A stretch of DNA of 18,567 nt from JAKAQB01 sp027320105 (GCA_027320105.1 DAHVMA010000019.1:1-18567); one strand, 5' to 3'; shown: positions 7,031 to 14,244, counted from the first letter of the stretch. A program made the numbers and translations. Notes: generated from the letters alone by a model not told the origin.

Positions 7031-8503
7031 CTATCTCGTCGGCACTTCAGGGTCACCGGCCGCTGGCTGGGGAGGCGGGACCGCTTCCCATCGCTCGGTC
7101 TCGTGGTCCGGGGCGTGGAAGGGGATCCGCGCGCTGACGACGGTCCCCTCCCCGGGAGTCGAGCGCACCTCGAGCGCTCCGCCGAGCACATGCGCCCGCT
7201 CGGTCATGCCGAGCAGTCCGAAGTGGCGGTCGCGAACGATCTCGTCGCTATCCACCGGCTCGAAGCCGCCGCCATCGTCGGCCACGGTCAGGGCCAGCTC
7301 GGCGGGCTCGAAGCGCAAGGTGACACGAAGGTTGTGTGCGCCGGCGTGGCGCAGCGTGTTGCGTACCGCCTCTTGGGCGATGCGGAAGGCGCCGAGCTCG
7401 ACGTCAGGCGTAAGCCGAGCCTTGCTGCCTTCCACCTCCAGCTCGCTCGAAAGGCCGGCCTCTTCCTCGACATCGGCGACGAGGCTCGACAGCGCTGCGA
7501 CGAGCCCGAGCTGATCGAGGGTGGGCGGTCGCAGGTCCCGGGCGAGGGTGCGCAGACGCCCTGCTGCCTCCAGTGCCTGGGCTCGGGCCTCGCCGAGGGC
7601 GGTGGTCACCCCGGTGGGCAGGGTGGGGGTATCCCCCAGTCTCTCCAGGCGACGTGCCAGGTGCAAGAACAGCTGTAGGGGCTCATCGTGCAGCTCACGT
7701 GCCAGGCGGCGGCGCTGGTCCTCCTCGGCCTGGACGACGAGCGCGGCGTAGCGGGTTGCCCTGTGTCCCTCGCTGCGCTCCTCGGTGACGTCCTCGAAGA
7801 CAGCCTGGGTTGAAGGGTCGCCGACGGTGCCGGAGCGAACCGTCACGAGACCGACCCGGTACTCCCGGCCGTCGGGGAGGCGCAGCACCCGATTGGCCTG
7901 CTCGGGCAACGAGACGCCCCCGCCGAGGCGGGGGCCGAAGGGGGCGCCGAGCAGGCCGCTGCCGAACACCGCTCGCGCCGCTGGGTTGGCGTCCGCGACG
8001 GCACCCCGGCCGTCGAGGACGATGATCGGTGCCCGGTTGGCCTCGAACAGCGCTCGGTAGCGGGCTTCGACCGCCAAGCGCTCGGTGGTGGCACGCTCGG
8101 CGTGGGCGTGCGCGAGGCGCTCGGCCTCGATGCGCAACCCGATGACGAAGGCCACGAAGTCGACGAGGGCCAGGTTCACCAGATCGCTGCCCGCGTGGCC
8201 CTGGTCGTGGGGCAGGAGGAGGTCGGGCAGCCACAGAAGCGTCGCCCAGAGCCCCGTCGCCGCCGATCCTCCGAGGCCGTAGCGCAGCGCAGCGTAGGCG
8301 ACGGGGAGGACCAGCAACGCGACGGGGATGCCCCCAGGGAAGCCACTGGCCTCGAGCGAGGGATGCAGGTCGGTCTCGAGATGGATCGCAGCGATCACCA
8401 CCACCATCGCCTGGATGACCCAAAAACGTGCTTCACCAACGGGCGGGTGCGCCCCGCGTCGCAGGACCGCGGCGAGCTCGGGGCCGCTGGGGCGCGCCGT
8501 CAT
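7031..8503 (-). CDS. Membrane sensor histidine kinase, HisKA_3/NarX-type with PAS domain
   Basis: The protein has 490 residues. Residues about 27-125 hold about four membrane helices with short loops, one containing HLETDLH (41-47). Residues about 145-245 are a PAS domain (RYRALFEANRAPIIVLDGRG, DANPAARAVFG, ending VFEDVTEERS). The dimerization/phosphoacceptor region is HisKA_3, RRRLARELHDEPLQ, with phospho-acceptor His272. The ATPase domain shows the N-box (EAVRNTLRHAG, Asn382), ADDGGGF (409-414), HFGLLGMTERA and GEGTVVSARIP. It should phosphorylate the response regulator encoded immediately upstream. Its ATG overlaps that gene's TGA (ATGA), implying translational coupling. There is no large periplasmic domain, so the signal may be in the membrane (quinone redox state or a gas) or sensed by the PAS domain; no heme or flavin site can be read. 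It diverges from the electron-transfer operon at 9394. Confidence 0.9.
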   Translation of the reverse strand: MTARPSGPELAAVLRRGAHPPVGEARFWVIQAMVVVIAAIHLETDLHPSLEASGFPGGIPVALLVLPVAYAALRYGLGGSAATGLWATLLWLPDLLLPHDQGHAGSDLVNLALVDFVAFVIGLRIEAERLAHAHAERATTERLAVEARYRALFEANRAPIIVLDGRGAVADANPAARAVFGSGLLGAPFGPRLGGGVSLPEQANRVLRLPDGREYRVGLVTVRSGTVGDPSTQAVFEDVTEERSEGHRATRYAALVVQAEEDQRRRLARELHDEPLQLFLHLARRLERLGDTPTLPTGVTTALGEARAQALEAAGRLRTLARDLRPPTLDQLGLVAALSSLVADVEEEAGLSSELEVEGSKARLTPDVELGAFRIAQEAVRNTLRHAGAHNLRVTLRFEPAELALTVADDGGGFEPVDSDEIVRDRHFGLLGMTERAHVLGGALEVRSTPGEGTVVSARIPFHAPDHETERWEAVPPPQPAAGDPEVPTR

Positions 8504-9240
8504 GGGTCCGCTCGGTCGACGAGGTGGTGGGACAGAGCGTAGAACGCCGCCTCGGTGCGTGACCCGACGCCGAGCTTGACCAGCACGTTCGACACATAGC
8601 CCTCCACGGTGCGCAGGCCGAGGCCGAGCTCGATGGCGATCTGCTTGTTGGACAGGCCCCGGGTGAGCAGGCCCAGCACCTCTGCTTCTCTCGGGGTGAG
8701 GGCCCTGGCACCCGAGGGGACCGCGCGCCCGTCGTACCAGCGCCGGGCGAAGCGGCCCGAGACCGCCTTGTCGAGCACCAAGACCCCGTCGGCCACGGCG
8801 CGCACCGCGTCGACGAGCTCCTTGGCAGAAGCCGTCTTGAGCAGGTAGCCGCTGACGCCGACCTCGAGCGCCCTGGTCACGTAGGCGTAGTCGGCGTAGG
8901 CGCTCACCACGAGGACCCGCACCTCGGGGTAGCGCGCCACTGCGGTCTCGGCGAGGTCGAGCCCGCTCGCACCCGGGAGGCTCACGTCGACCAGCACGAC
9001 GTCGGGGCGGGTTCGCCCCAGCACATCCAGGCCCTCTTCGGCGCTTCCGGCCTGACCGACCACCTCGAAGTCGAGCTCTTGGTCGAGCAGCTGGAGCGTT
9101 CCCTCGCGAACGAGGGCGTGGTCCTCCACGACCACCACCCGGACCGCCCCGCCGCGCGCTCGGGCTGCTGCCTCGACGTCTGGGCCGTGGCGCAGGCCCT
9201 GGTCCGACCCTGTGTCCGGTGAGCACGTGTGCTTGGTCAT
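8500..9240 (-). CDS. NarL/FixJ-family response regulator with LuxR-type HTH
   Basis: The protein has 246 residues. The receiver domain (about 33-150) has the acidic pair Glu39-Asp40 (VVVVEDHALVREG), phospho-acceptor Asp85 (DVVLVDVSLPG), a Ser113 switch residue and Lys135 (GYLLKTAS). The LuxR-type DNA-binding domain (about 178-238) reads LTPREAEVLGLLTRGLSNKQ then TVEGYVSNVLVKLGV. It is the cognate partner of the adjacent kinase. ATG at 9240 was chosen; it gives an unusual N-terminal extension of about 32 residues before the receiver domain, so a later start (GTG near residue 33) is possible. The start faces the electron-transfer operon across 153 nt, making that operon and its own gene likely targets. 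Regulation is inferred from position only. Confidence 0.9.
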   Translation of the reverse strand: MTKHTCSPDTGSDQGLRHGPDVEAAARARGGAVRVVVVEDHALVREGTLQLLDQELDFEVVGQAGSAEEGLDVLGRTRPDVVLVDVSLPGASGLDLAETAVARYPEVRVLVVSAYADYAYVTRALEVGVSGYLLKTASAKELVDAVRAVADGVLVLDKAVSGRFARRWYDGRAVPSGARALTPREAEVLGLLTRGLSNKQIAIELGLGLRTVEGYVSNVLVKLGVGSRTEAAFYALSHHLVDRADP

Positions 9241-9393
9241 CGCTACCAGTCTGGGTCGCCCGGGGAGAAGTAGCCAGCGTGGAACCAACCGGGACCACCC
9301 CGTGATCCTACGGGGGCTCACCGTGGGATCTGGGGTAGCGGTGCCCGTGGTATCCCTGTTCCGCCCGGCCGGCCGAGGGGCGACGATCGACCC
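9241..9393. promoter_or_regulatory. Divergent control region between regulator and electron-transfer operon
   Basis: This 153-nt gap separates the divergent response-regulator gene and the first gene of the six-gene run. It holds a perfect inverted repeat, CCCCGT (9298-9303), six bases, ACGGGG (9310-9315). A weaker pair, GGGAT near 9325 and ATCCC near 9352, brackets the following stretch. The first could be an operator for the neighbouring regulator. No confident -35/-10 pair is visible at this GC content. Confidence 0.4.
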
Positions 9394-9678
9394 ATGGTCG
9401 AGATGCTGAAGATCGTCCTCGGCGTGCTGGTGGCGGCGTCCCTCGCCACCATCGTCGCCTACGTGCTCGTCTTCCTCGGCGTTGCCGCATGGGCGGTGAT
9501 CACCCGCCCGCACCGTGACCCCCTCGCTGACGAGCTCGACCAGGTGCTCGCCGAGATCGTCGGGCCGCGGCCAGCGCTCGTACCCGCGGCAGAGGCTGGT
9601 GGCCCTCTCAAAGGCGCGGGACCTCCTGAGCAGCGCTGCGAGCGCGCCGACCCTTTTGCGGGGCGGAGGTTCACATGA
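9394..9678 (+). CDS. Small one-helix membrane protein, first gene of electron-transfer run
   Basis: This is a predicted protein of 94 residues. Residues about 6-37 are strongly hydrophobic (KIVLGVLVAASLATIVAYVL and on to WAVITRPH). A polar tail follows with DELDQVLAEI and a Pro/Ala/Gly-rich end. I do not recognise a family. It resembles the short accessory helices that accompany respiratory complexes, but that is only analogy. Its TGA overlaps the ATG of the cupredoxin gene, which supports it as a real, co-translated gene. GAGGGG lies 12 nt before ATG 9394, rather far; ATG 9403 is an alternative start. Confidence 0.6.
   Translation: MVEMLKIVLGVLVAASLATIVAYVLVFLGVAAWAVITRPHRDPLADELDQVLAEIVGPRPALVPAAEAGGPLKGAGPPEQRCERADPFAGRRFT
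9665..9669 (+). promoter_or_regulatory. Ribosome binding site for the cupredoxin gene
   Basis: GGAGG lies five bases before ATG 9675, inside the end of the preceding gene. Together with the ATGA overlap it fixes the cupredoxin start. Confidence 0.6.
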
Positions 9679-10322
9679 CCGGCGGGAGTGATGCCCCTGT
9701 CCGGGGTGGTGGCGCCGGCAGGTTCCGGGCGCCGGTGGTCGTCGTGGTCGTCCTCGTGGGCGTGCTCGTCGGGCTGGGGGCGTCAGTGGCCGTGGTCGCC
9801 GGCATCGCCAGGGGCGTCCGCTCTGCCGGTGAGCAGCTGACCGCTGCGAAGGTCGTTCCAGCTGACCATGCCACCGTGAGCGAGTCGATGGAGATCCTCA
9901 CGAACAGCCCCTTCGGGCCCCGCTACACCCACCCCTCCTGGACCGTGCGCAGGGGTGAGACCGTCACCCTCCGGATCACCAGCTACGACAACGGCACGGC
10001 ACCGCTCACCGGCTCCCAGATGATGTTCGACCAGGTGCAGGGGACCCTCGGCGGCACCGAAACCGTCGACGGCAAGTCGGTCTCCTCGGTGCCCAACGGC
10101 GAGGTCTCCCACACCTTCACCGTCGTCGGGCTCGGCCTGAACCTGCCCATCCCCGCCGCACCGACGGGCGGCACGGTCACAGTGGTGGCGCGCTTTGTCG
10201 CCAGGCGCCCGGGCACCTTCGTGTGGCAGTGCTACCCGCCGTGCGGTTCGGGGCCCAACTCCATGGGCGCGGCAATGGCGACCAGGGGCTGGATGGAGGG
10301 CACCGTGGGAGTCCTGTCGTGA
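9675..10322 (+). CDS. Membrane-anchored cupredoxin, COX2-like, with altered copper motif
   Basis: The protein has 215 residues. One N-terminal helix (about 19-45, VVVVVVLVGVLVGLGASVAV) anchors a cupredoxin domain (about 80-213) outside the membrane. The layout matches the soluble part of cytochrome c oxidase subunit II: SHTFTVVGLGLNLPIP (145-160) parallels the strand carrying the first copper His (His146), and GTFVWQCYPPCGSGPNSM (180-197) parallels the CuA loop. CuA uses C-x3-C-x3-H-x2-M. Here Cys186, Cys190 and Met197 keep the spacing but position 194 is Pro, not His. Met201 and Met207 lie close by. It may bind a single copper or none; a dinuclear CuA centre looks unlikely. It overlaps both neighbours by 4 bp and is probably an electron carrier or docking subunit of the module. 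Fold confident, metal content inferred. Confidence 0.75.
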   Translation: MTGGSDAPVRGGGAGRFRAPVVVVVVLVGVLVGLGASVAVVAGIARGVRSAGEQLTAAKVVPADHATVSESMEILTNSPFGPRYTHPSWTVRRGETVTLRITSYDNGTAPLTGSQMMFDQVQGTLGGTETVDGKSVSSVPNGEVSHTFTVVGLGLNLPIPAAPTGGTVTVVARFVARRPGTFVWQCYPPCGSGPNSMGAAMATRGWMEGTVGVLS

Positions 10323-11146
10323 CTGAACGGGTCGGCGGAGCCGAGGCGGTGCCGGTCGCTGTCGGGCGGCGTGGCTTCCTGCGCGGGGCAGCCCTCGGTG
10401 GCCTCGGTCTTGCAGGTGCCGGCACCCTTGCAGGGTTGGTCGAAGCGGGCACACCGGCGTCGGCCACCACCAGCGCCCCGGCCAAGGCCGCCCACCAGTG
10501 GGCGATGGTGATCGACCTGCGCTACTGCAACGGCTGCAAGCTCTGCACCACCGCGTGCCAGACCGCGCACTACCTGCACGCAGACCAGACCTGGATCAAC
10601 GTGTTCTCGATGCGCAACGCCGCCGGCGAGAGCTACTTCATGCCACGGCCCTGCATGATGTGCGAGGACCCCCCCTGCGTACCGGTCTGTCCGGTGAAGG
10701 CCAACTTCCGCACCGACGAGGGCCTCACCTTGGTGCGCCAGGACCGCTGCATCGGCACCCGCATCTGCATGAACGCCTGCCCCTACCAGGCCCGCTACTT
10801 CAACTGGGGGCCGGCGGAGAAAGCCCCGCGCCAACCCTTCCCCCAAGAGCCCGCCTGGCCGGTCCCCCAGGTCGAGGGCACGGTCGGCAAGTGCGTGAGC
10901 TGCGCGGCGATGCTGCCGATGGGCAAGCTCCCCGAGTGCATCTCGCACTGCCCGATGGGGGTGCTCTACCTCGGGGATCTCGAGAGCGACGTGGCGGTGA
11001 ACGGGCTCGGGGGCACCGTCAAGCTGTCGACGTTCCTGGAGGACAACGACGCGGTCAAGTTCAAGGAGTCGTACGGTACCCACCCCAGGGTGTTCTACAT
11101 CCCCGGCGACGGCCAGGACCTCGACCTCGACGCCGAGGGCACCTGA
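10319..11146 (+). CDS. Tat-exported four-cluster ferredoxin, ActB/DmsB/NrfC-like electron-transfer subunit
   Basis: The protein has 275 residues and starts with GTG overlapping the previous stop (GTGA), with GGGAG upstream. A twin-arginine signal, GRRGFLRGAALGGLGLAGAG (16-35), predicts export of the folded protein. Four cluster motifs follow: Cys70/73/76/80, Cys112/115/120/124, Cys144/150/154 with Thr147 where a fourth Cys would be, and Cys192/195/207/211. The CIGTR-type third motif followed by CPYQARYFNW is like the ferredoxin part of ActB in alternative complex III, where this site holds a [3Fe-4S] cluster. Such subunits wire a membrane quinone site to an external partner. In most relatives a molybdopterin subunit is encoded alongside; none is seen here. 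The NrfD/ActC-like gene two positions downstream is the expected membrane partner. Confidence 0.9.
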   Translation: MTERVGGAEAVPVAVGRRGFLRGAALGGLGLAGAGTLAGLVEAGTPASATTSAPAKAAHQWAMVIDLRYCNGCKLCTTACQTAHYLHADQTWINVFSMRNAAGESYFMPRPCMMCEDPPCVPVCPVKANFRTDEGLTLVRQDRCIGTRICMNACPYQARYFNWGPAEKAPRQPFPQEPAWPVPQVEGTVGKCVSCAAMLPMGKLPECISHCPMGVLYLGDLESDVAVNGLGGTVKLSTFLEDNDAVKFKESYGTHPRVFYIPGDGQDLDLDAEGT

Positions 11147-11147
11147 G

Positions 11148-12089
11148 GTGACCGGCACCACCACGGGGTCGCCCCAACGCATCGTGCAGGTGCTCTTGGG
11201 GCTCGTCTGGCTCGCCGACGGCGCGCTTCAGCTCCAGCCATCCATGTTCCAGCACGGCTTCGTGACGGGCGTGCTCGTACCCACCGCCAAGGGGAACCCC
11301 GCCCCGGTGGCGGGCTCGATCACCGCCATGGCCGGATTCCTCGAGCCGCACATCGTGGTGTGGGACGCCCTCTTCGCCGCTACGCAGTTGACGATCGGCA
11401 TCGGCCTGCTCGTGCGGCGCACGGTGCGCCCCGCCCTCGTCGCCTCCTTCGCATGGTCGGCGCTCGTGTGGTGGTTCGCGGAGGGGCTCGGCGGGTTGCT
11501 CACCGGCGCCGCCTCGCCGCTCAGCGGGGCCCCTGGCGCGGTGCTCCTCTACGTCTTCGTCGGGCTCCTCGCCTGGCCGAGAGCGGCGCAGCCCCAGGAC
11601 CCTGGCGAGGCGAGGACGGGTGGCCTGCTCGGCGACCGCTCCGCCAAGGCGGCCTGGGCGGCGCTTTGGGTCGGCAGCGCCGCTCTGCTCTTGCAGCCGG
11701 CCAACCTGGCGGCCGGCGCGCTCGGCGGCGCCCTCCGGGCCGCGGGGAGCGGACAGCCCGGCTGGTACGCGAGCCTGCTCTTTCGCGCAGCCCAGTCGCT
11801 CGGCCCCTATGGCGTCCCCCTCACAATTGCCGTTGCCGGCGAGATGGCGCTCGTCGGCGCCGGCGTCGCGCTCGGCTGGCGGGTGGTCCCCCTTCTAGGC
11901 GTCGCGACGGTCCTGGCCCTGTTGATCTGGGTGCTCCCCGAGGGCCTCGGCGGGATCCTCACCGGCGCTGGAACCGATCCCAACACCGGGCCGCTCCTCG
12001 CGCTGGCAACGCTCGCCTGGTACCGGTCCCGCCCGGGGCCGCAGGCTCGCCTTGCCCCCGCGCCCACGACCGTCGGCATGGCGACATGA
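11148..12089 (+). CDS. Multi-helix membrane protein with internal duplication
   Basis: The protein has 313 residues and about eight hydrophobic helices. The two halves (about 11-145 and 168-292) look like copies. Each starts with a helix ending in LxLQP (ALQLQP 26-31; ALLLQP 179-184), and each ends with a near-identical helix-loop, EGLGGLLTGA (112-121) and EGLGGILTGA (265-274), followed by one more helix and a W-P or W-Y boundary. The copper- and heme-type residues that would suggest a catalytic role are absent. It recalls DoxX/DoxD-type membrane proteins in size per half, but I cannot assign it firmly. It starts with GTG one base after the FeS stop (TGAGGTG) and ends in ATGA at the ActC-like gene, so it belongs to the same translation unit. 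An assembly or quinone-channel role is possible but unproven. Confidence 0.75.
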   Translation: MTGTTTGSPQRIVQVLLGLVWLADGALQLQPSMFQHGFVTGVLVPTAKGNPAPVAGSITAMAGFLEPHIVVWDALFAATQLTIGIGLLVRRTVRPALVASFAWSALVWWFAEGLGGLLTGAASPLSGAPGAVLLYVFVGLLAWPRAAQPQDPGEARTGGLLGDRSAKAAWAALWVGSAALLLQPANLAAGALGGALRAAGSGQPGWYASLLFRAAQSLGPYGVPLTIAVAGEMALVGAGVALGWRVVPLLGVATVLALLIWVLPEGLGGILTGAGTDPNTGPLLALATLAWYRSRPGPQARLAPAPTTVGMAT

Positions 12090-12092
12090 CAC

Positions 12093-12100
12093 GAGAAGGG
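12093..12100 (+). promoter_or_regulatory. Ribosome binding site selecting the start of the ActC-like gene
   Basis: GAGAAGGG lies six bases before ATG 12107. It favours that start over ATG 12086 (which overlaps the previous stop as ATGA) and ATG 12101. Confidence 0.5.
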
Positions 12101-12106
12101 ATGGGG

Positions 12107-13639
12107 ATGTCCGAACCTCGAGGCAGTGCAGGCGCCGGGCAGCGGCCTGGCATCGAGCCGGGAGTCGAAGGGCCGCCGGCGCTCGACGAGGTGCGGGCCG
12201 CCGCGATGCGCCCCGTCCTCGAGACCCCGCGGTGGTGGTGGCCGACCGTGGCGGTGCTCGGTGCGGTCGTGGTGTTGGGCATCGTGGCCTGGGTCGTGCA
12301 GGTCGCCGACGGCCTCGGTGTCGCGGGTTACAACAACACCGCCTTCTGGGCTGTCTACGAGGCGGACCTCGTCGCCTTCATCGGGGTGAGCTACGGCGGC
12401 GCGGTCGTCTCGGCGATCTTGCGGATCACCAAGGCCACGTGGCGGGCACCGCTGACCCGGATAGCGGAGGCGACCGCGCTCGTGACGCTGCCGATCGGGA
12501 TGCTCTTCATCGTCCCCCACCTCGGCAGCCCGTGGCGGGTATGGGAACTGGTCTGGCCCCCCTACTGGAACCTGTCCTCCCCGATCTTGTGGGACTTCTT
12601 CGCGGTGAGCACCTACCTGCTCGCCACCGTCGTGTTCTTCTACCTCCCCCTCATCCCCGACGCGGCGATCGCCAGAGGGCTCCTCGACCCCGACCGCCAG
12701 GACCGCCGCGCTCGGGCCTGCCGGCGCCTGTACCAGACCCTCGGTGGCCGATGGACCGGCAGCACGCCCCAGCGGCGACTGCTGCACCGCTCGATCGGCT
12801 TGGTCGCGATCATGATCATCCCGATGGCGGTCTCGGTCCACTCCGTGCTGTCCTTCGCCTTCGCATCCTCCTCGCGGGCGGGCTATGCCGAGACGATCTT
12901 CCCCGTCTACTTCGTCGTCGCCGCCCTCTACACCGGCGTGGCGTTGGTCGTGCTCTCCCTGGCCGCGTGCCGGCGGCTCTACCACCTCGAGGCGTTCATC
13001 CACCCGCGCCACCTCGTGCGCCTCGGGTTCCTGCTCGTCGCCTTCGGCGCCACCTACCTCTACCTCACCTTCACCGAGTACCTCATCGACGGCTACTCGG
13101 GCACCACCGACAACGCAGCCTGGGTGCGCCAGGTGCTGATCGGGCGCTACTGGATCCCGTTCTGGTTCTACTTCGTCGCCGCCGGTGTCCTCCCGCTGGT
13201 CATCATGGCGGTGCGGCGGCTGCGCACCGGGCGGGGTGTCGTCGTCGCCTCCGGCCTCGTCGTGTTCGCGATGTGGGTGAAACGCCTCGTCATCGTCATC
13301 CCCCCCGCCACCGAACCCGTCGTGCGCTCTCCCCTCGCCGCGGGCGGCGGGCTGGCGGGCATCTGGGGCACCTACCACTTCACCTGGGTGCCGATCGCGA
13401 TCACCGTCGCTGCGACCGCAGCCATCCCGTTGGCGTTGCTCATCCTGTTCCGGTTCGTGCCCATCCTGCCGATCGCCGAGATGGAGGAGCTGGCAGGGCT
13501 CGAGGTTCCGGCCGAGACCCCAGGCGCACCGGCGCCCCGTGGCAACCAGGGGCACGGCTCGGCACCGCTGATCGGCGTGAGCAGCTTCATGACGTCTGCG
13601 TCGCCTCCAGACACCACAGGCAAGGAGGGTGCACGGTGA
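12107..13639 (+). CDS. ActC/NrfD-type quinone-interacting membrane subunit
   Basis: This is a 510-residue polytopic protein with about ten helices. It matches the long ActC/QrcD branch of the NrfD family more than short PsrC proteins. Visible markers are NNTAFWAVYEADLVAFIGVS (76-95) then GGAVVSAILRI, VPHLGSPWRVWE (136-147, His138), SSPILWDFFAVSTYLL (157-172, Asp163), YLPLIPDAAIARG (179-191), PMAVSVHSVLSFAFAS (239-254, His245), TIFPVYFVVAALYTGVAL (263-280) and TEYLIDGYSG (323-332). Family members bind quinone near the outer face and pass electrons to an FeS subunit; here the Tat ferredoxin at 10319 is the natural partner. Residues about 1-40 and 455-510 are hydrophilic tails. A start at 12086 would add seven residues. 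The stop overlaps the next GTG (GTGA). The direction of electron flow cannot be told from sequence. Confidence 0.88.
   Translation: MSEPRGSAGAGQRPGIEPGVEGPPALDEVRAAAMRPVLETPRWWWPTVAVLGAVVVLGIVAWVVQVADGLGVAGYNNTAFWAVYEADLVAFIGVSYGGAVVSAILRITKATWRAPLTRIAEATALVTLPIGMLFIVPHLGSPWRVWELVWPPYWNLSSPILWDFFAVSTYLLATVVFFYLPLIPDAAIARGLLDPDRQDRRARACRRLYQTLGGRWTGSTPQRRLLHRSIGLVAIMIIPMAVSVHSVLSFAFASSSRAGYAETIFPVYFVVAALYTGVALVVLSLAACRRLYHLEAFIHPRHLVRLGFLLVAFGATYLYLTFTEYLIDGYSGTTDNAAWVRQVLIGRYWIPFWFYFVAAGVLPLVIMAVRRLRTGRGVVVASGLVVFAMWVKRLVIVIPPATEPVVRSPLAAGGGLAGIWGTYHFTWVPIAITVAATAAIPLALLILFRFVPILPIAEMEELAGLEVPAETPGAPAPRGNQGHGSAPLIGVSSFMTSASPPDTTGKEGAR
13622..13628 (+). promoter_or_regulatory. Strong ribosome binding site for the Ig-like gene
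   Basis: AAGGAGG with a 7-base spacer to GTG 13636 is the best Shine-Dalgarno sequence I see in the window. It lies within the last codons of the ActC-like gene and settles the GTG start, suggesting the last gene of the run is translated at high level. Confidence 0.75.
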
Positions 13640-14244
13640 GCGGGTCGATCTCCTGGAAGTCTGTCCTGCGAAGCGGGCTGCCGGCCTTGGTGGCAGCGAT
13701 CGTCGTCGTGCTCGGTGCGTCTTCGACGGCATGGGCGGCCACGGGACCCGGGCTCCGCCTCGTCGCACGCCGGGCCCCCCACGACCACGGCGCCGTCGAG
13801 CTCGTCGCCACGCTCCAGATGCCGGCCTCGGTCGCGCCGTCGAAGCCGGCTTCGCTCGCCGGAGCAGAGGTGAGCTTCTCGGTGCACCTGAGCGAGTTCA
13901 GCGGTGCACCCCTGCTCGCGCTCGGCACCGCTACCACCAATGGCGCAGGCGTCGCGACCCTCGCCTATCGCCCCACCTGGACCGGCCACCAGGCGCTCGT
14001 CGCGACCGCTGCCAACGCGGCAGGGACCCCCCTCGCCTCTGCGACGGCAAGCTTCGCTGCCACTGACGCCACCCATGCCTTCGCCGGCACGGTCCAGGCG
14101 GTCCGGCCGGACGGTGTCATCGGCCGGTGGGTTGCGGGGGTGCTGCTCGCCATCGTCGCCATGCTCTGGGTCACCCTGATCGCAGTCCTCGTACGAGTGA
14201 ACCTCGGGCTCGGACTCGTAGGGAAGCGAACGTCGATCCCGTAG
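13636..14244 (+). CDS. Secreted Ig-like beta-sandwich protein with C-terminal membrane anchor
   Basis: The protein has 202 residues. A signal peptide (about 1-36, LVAAIVVVLGASSTAWAATG) is followed by one beta-rich domain (about 38-160). That domain contains the VTLxTNxxGxAxxxYxPxxxG-like strand pattern of bacterial Ig folds (GTATTNGAGVATLAYRPTWT at about 97-116). A C-terminal helix (about 168-190, VAGVLLAIVAMLWVTLIAVL) and a short basic tail VGKRTSIP follow. It would therefore sit outside the membrane, tethered by its C-terminus. There are no Cys residues and no heme or copper motif, so it is probably structural rather than redox-active. It is the last gene of the run, coupled by a GTGA overlap to the ActC-like gene and preceded by a strong ribosome site. 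I know no named family for it. Confidence 0.75.
   Translation: MSGSISWKSVLRSGLPALVAAIVVVLGASSTAWAATGPGLRLVARRAPHDHGAVELVATLQMPASVAPSKPASLAGAEVSFSVHLSEFSGAPLLALGTATTNGAGVATLAYRPTWTGHQALVATAANAAGTPLASATASFAATDATHAFAGTVQAVRPDGVIGRWVAGVLLAIVAMLWVTLIAVLVRVNLGLGLVGKRTSIP

Noticed and set aside
10215..10300. True CuA-containing cytochrome oxidase subunit II
   Set aside because: The second CuA His is Pro, there is one helix rather than two, and no subunit I gene lies in the window.
11807..13768. Long minus-strand open frame (over 600 codons) opposite the ActC-like gene
   Set aside because: The translation is low-complexity and rich in Asp/Glu/Arg/His, with no domain. It is the mirror of hydrophobic codons on the plus strand, where a clear ActC-like protein is encoded.
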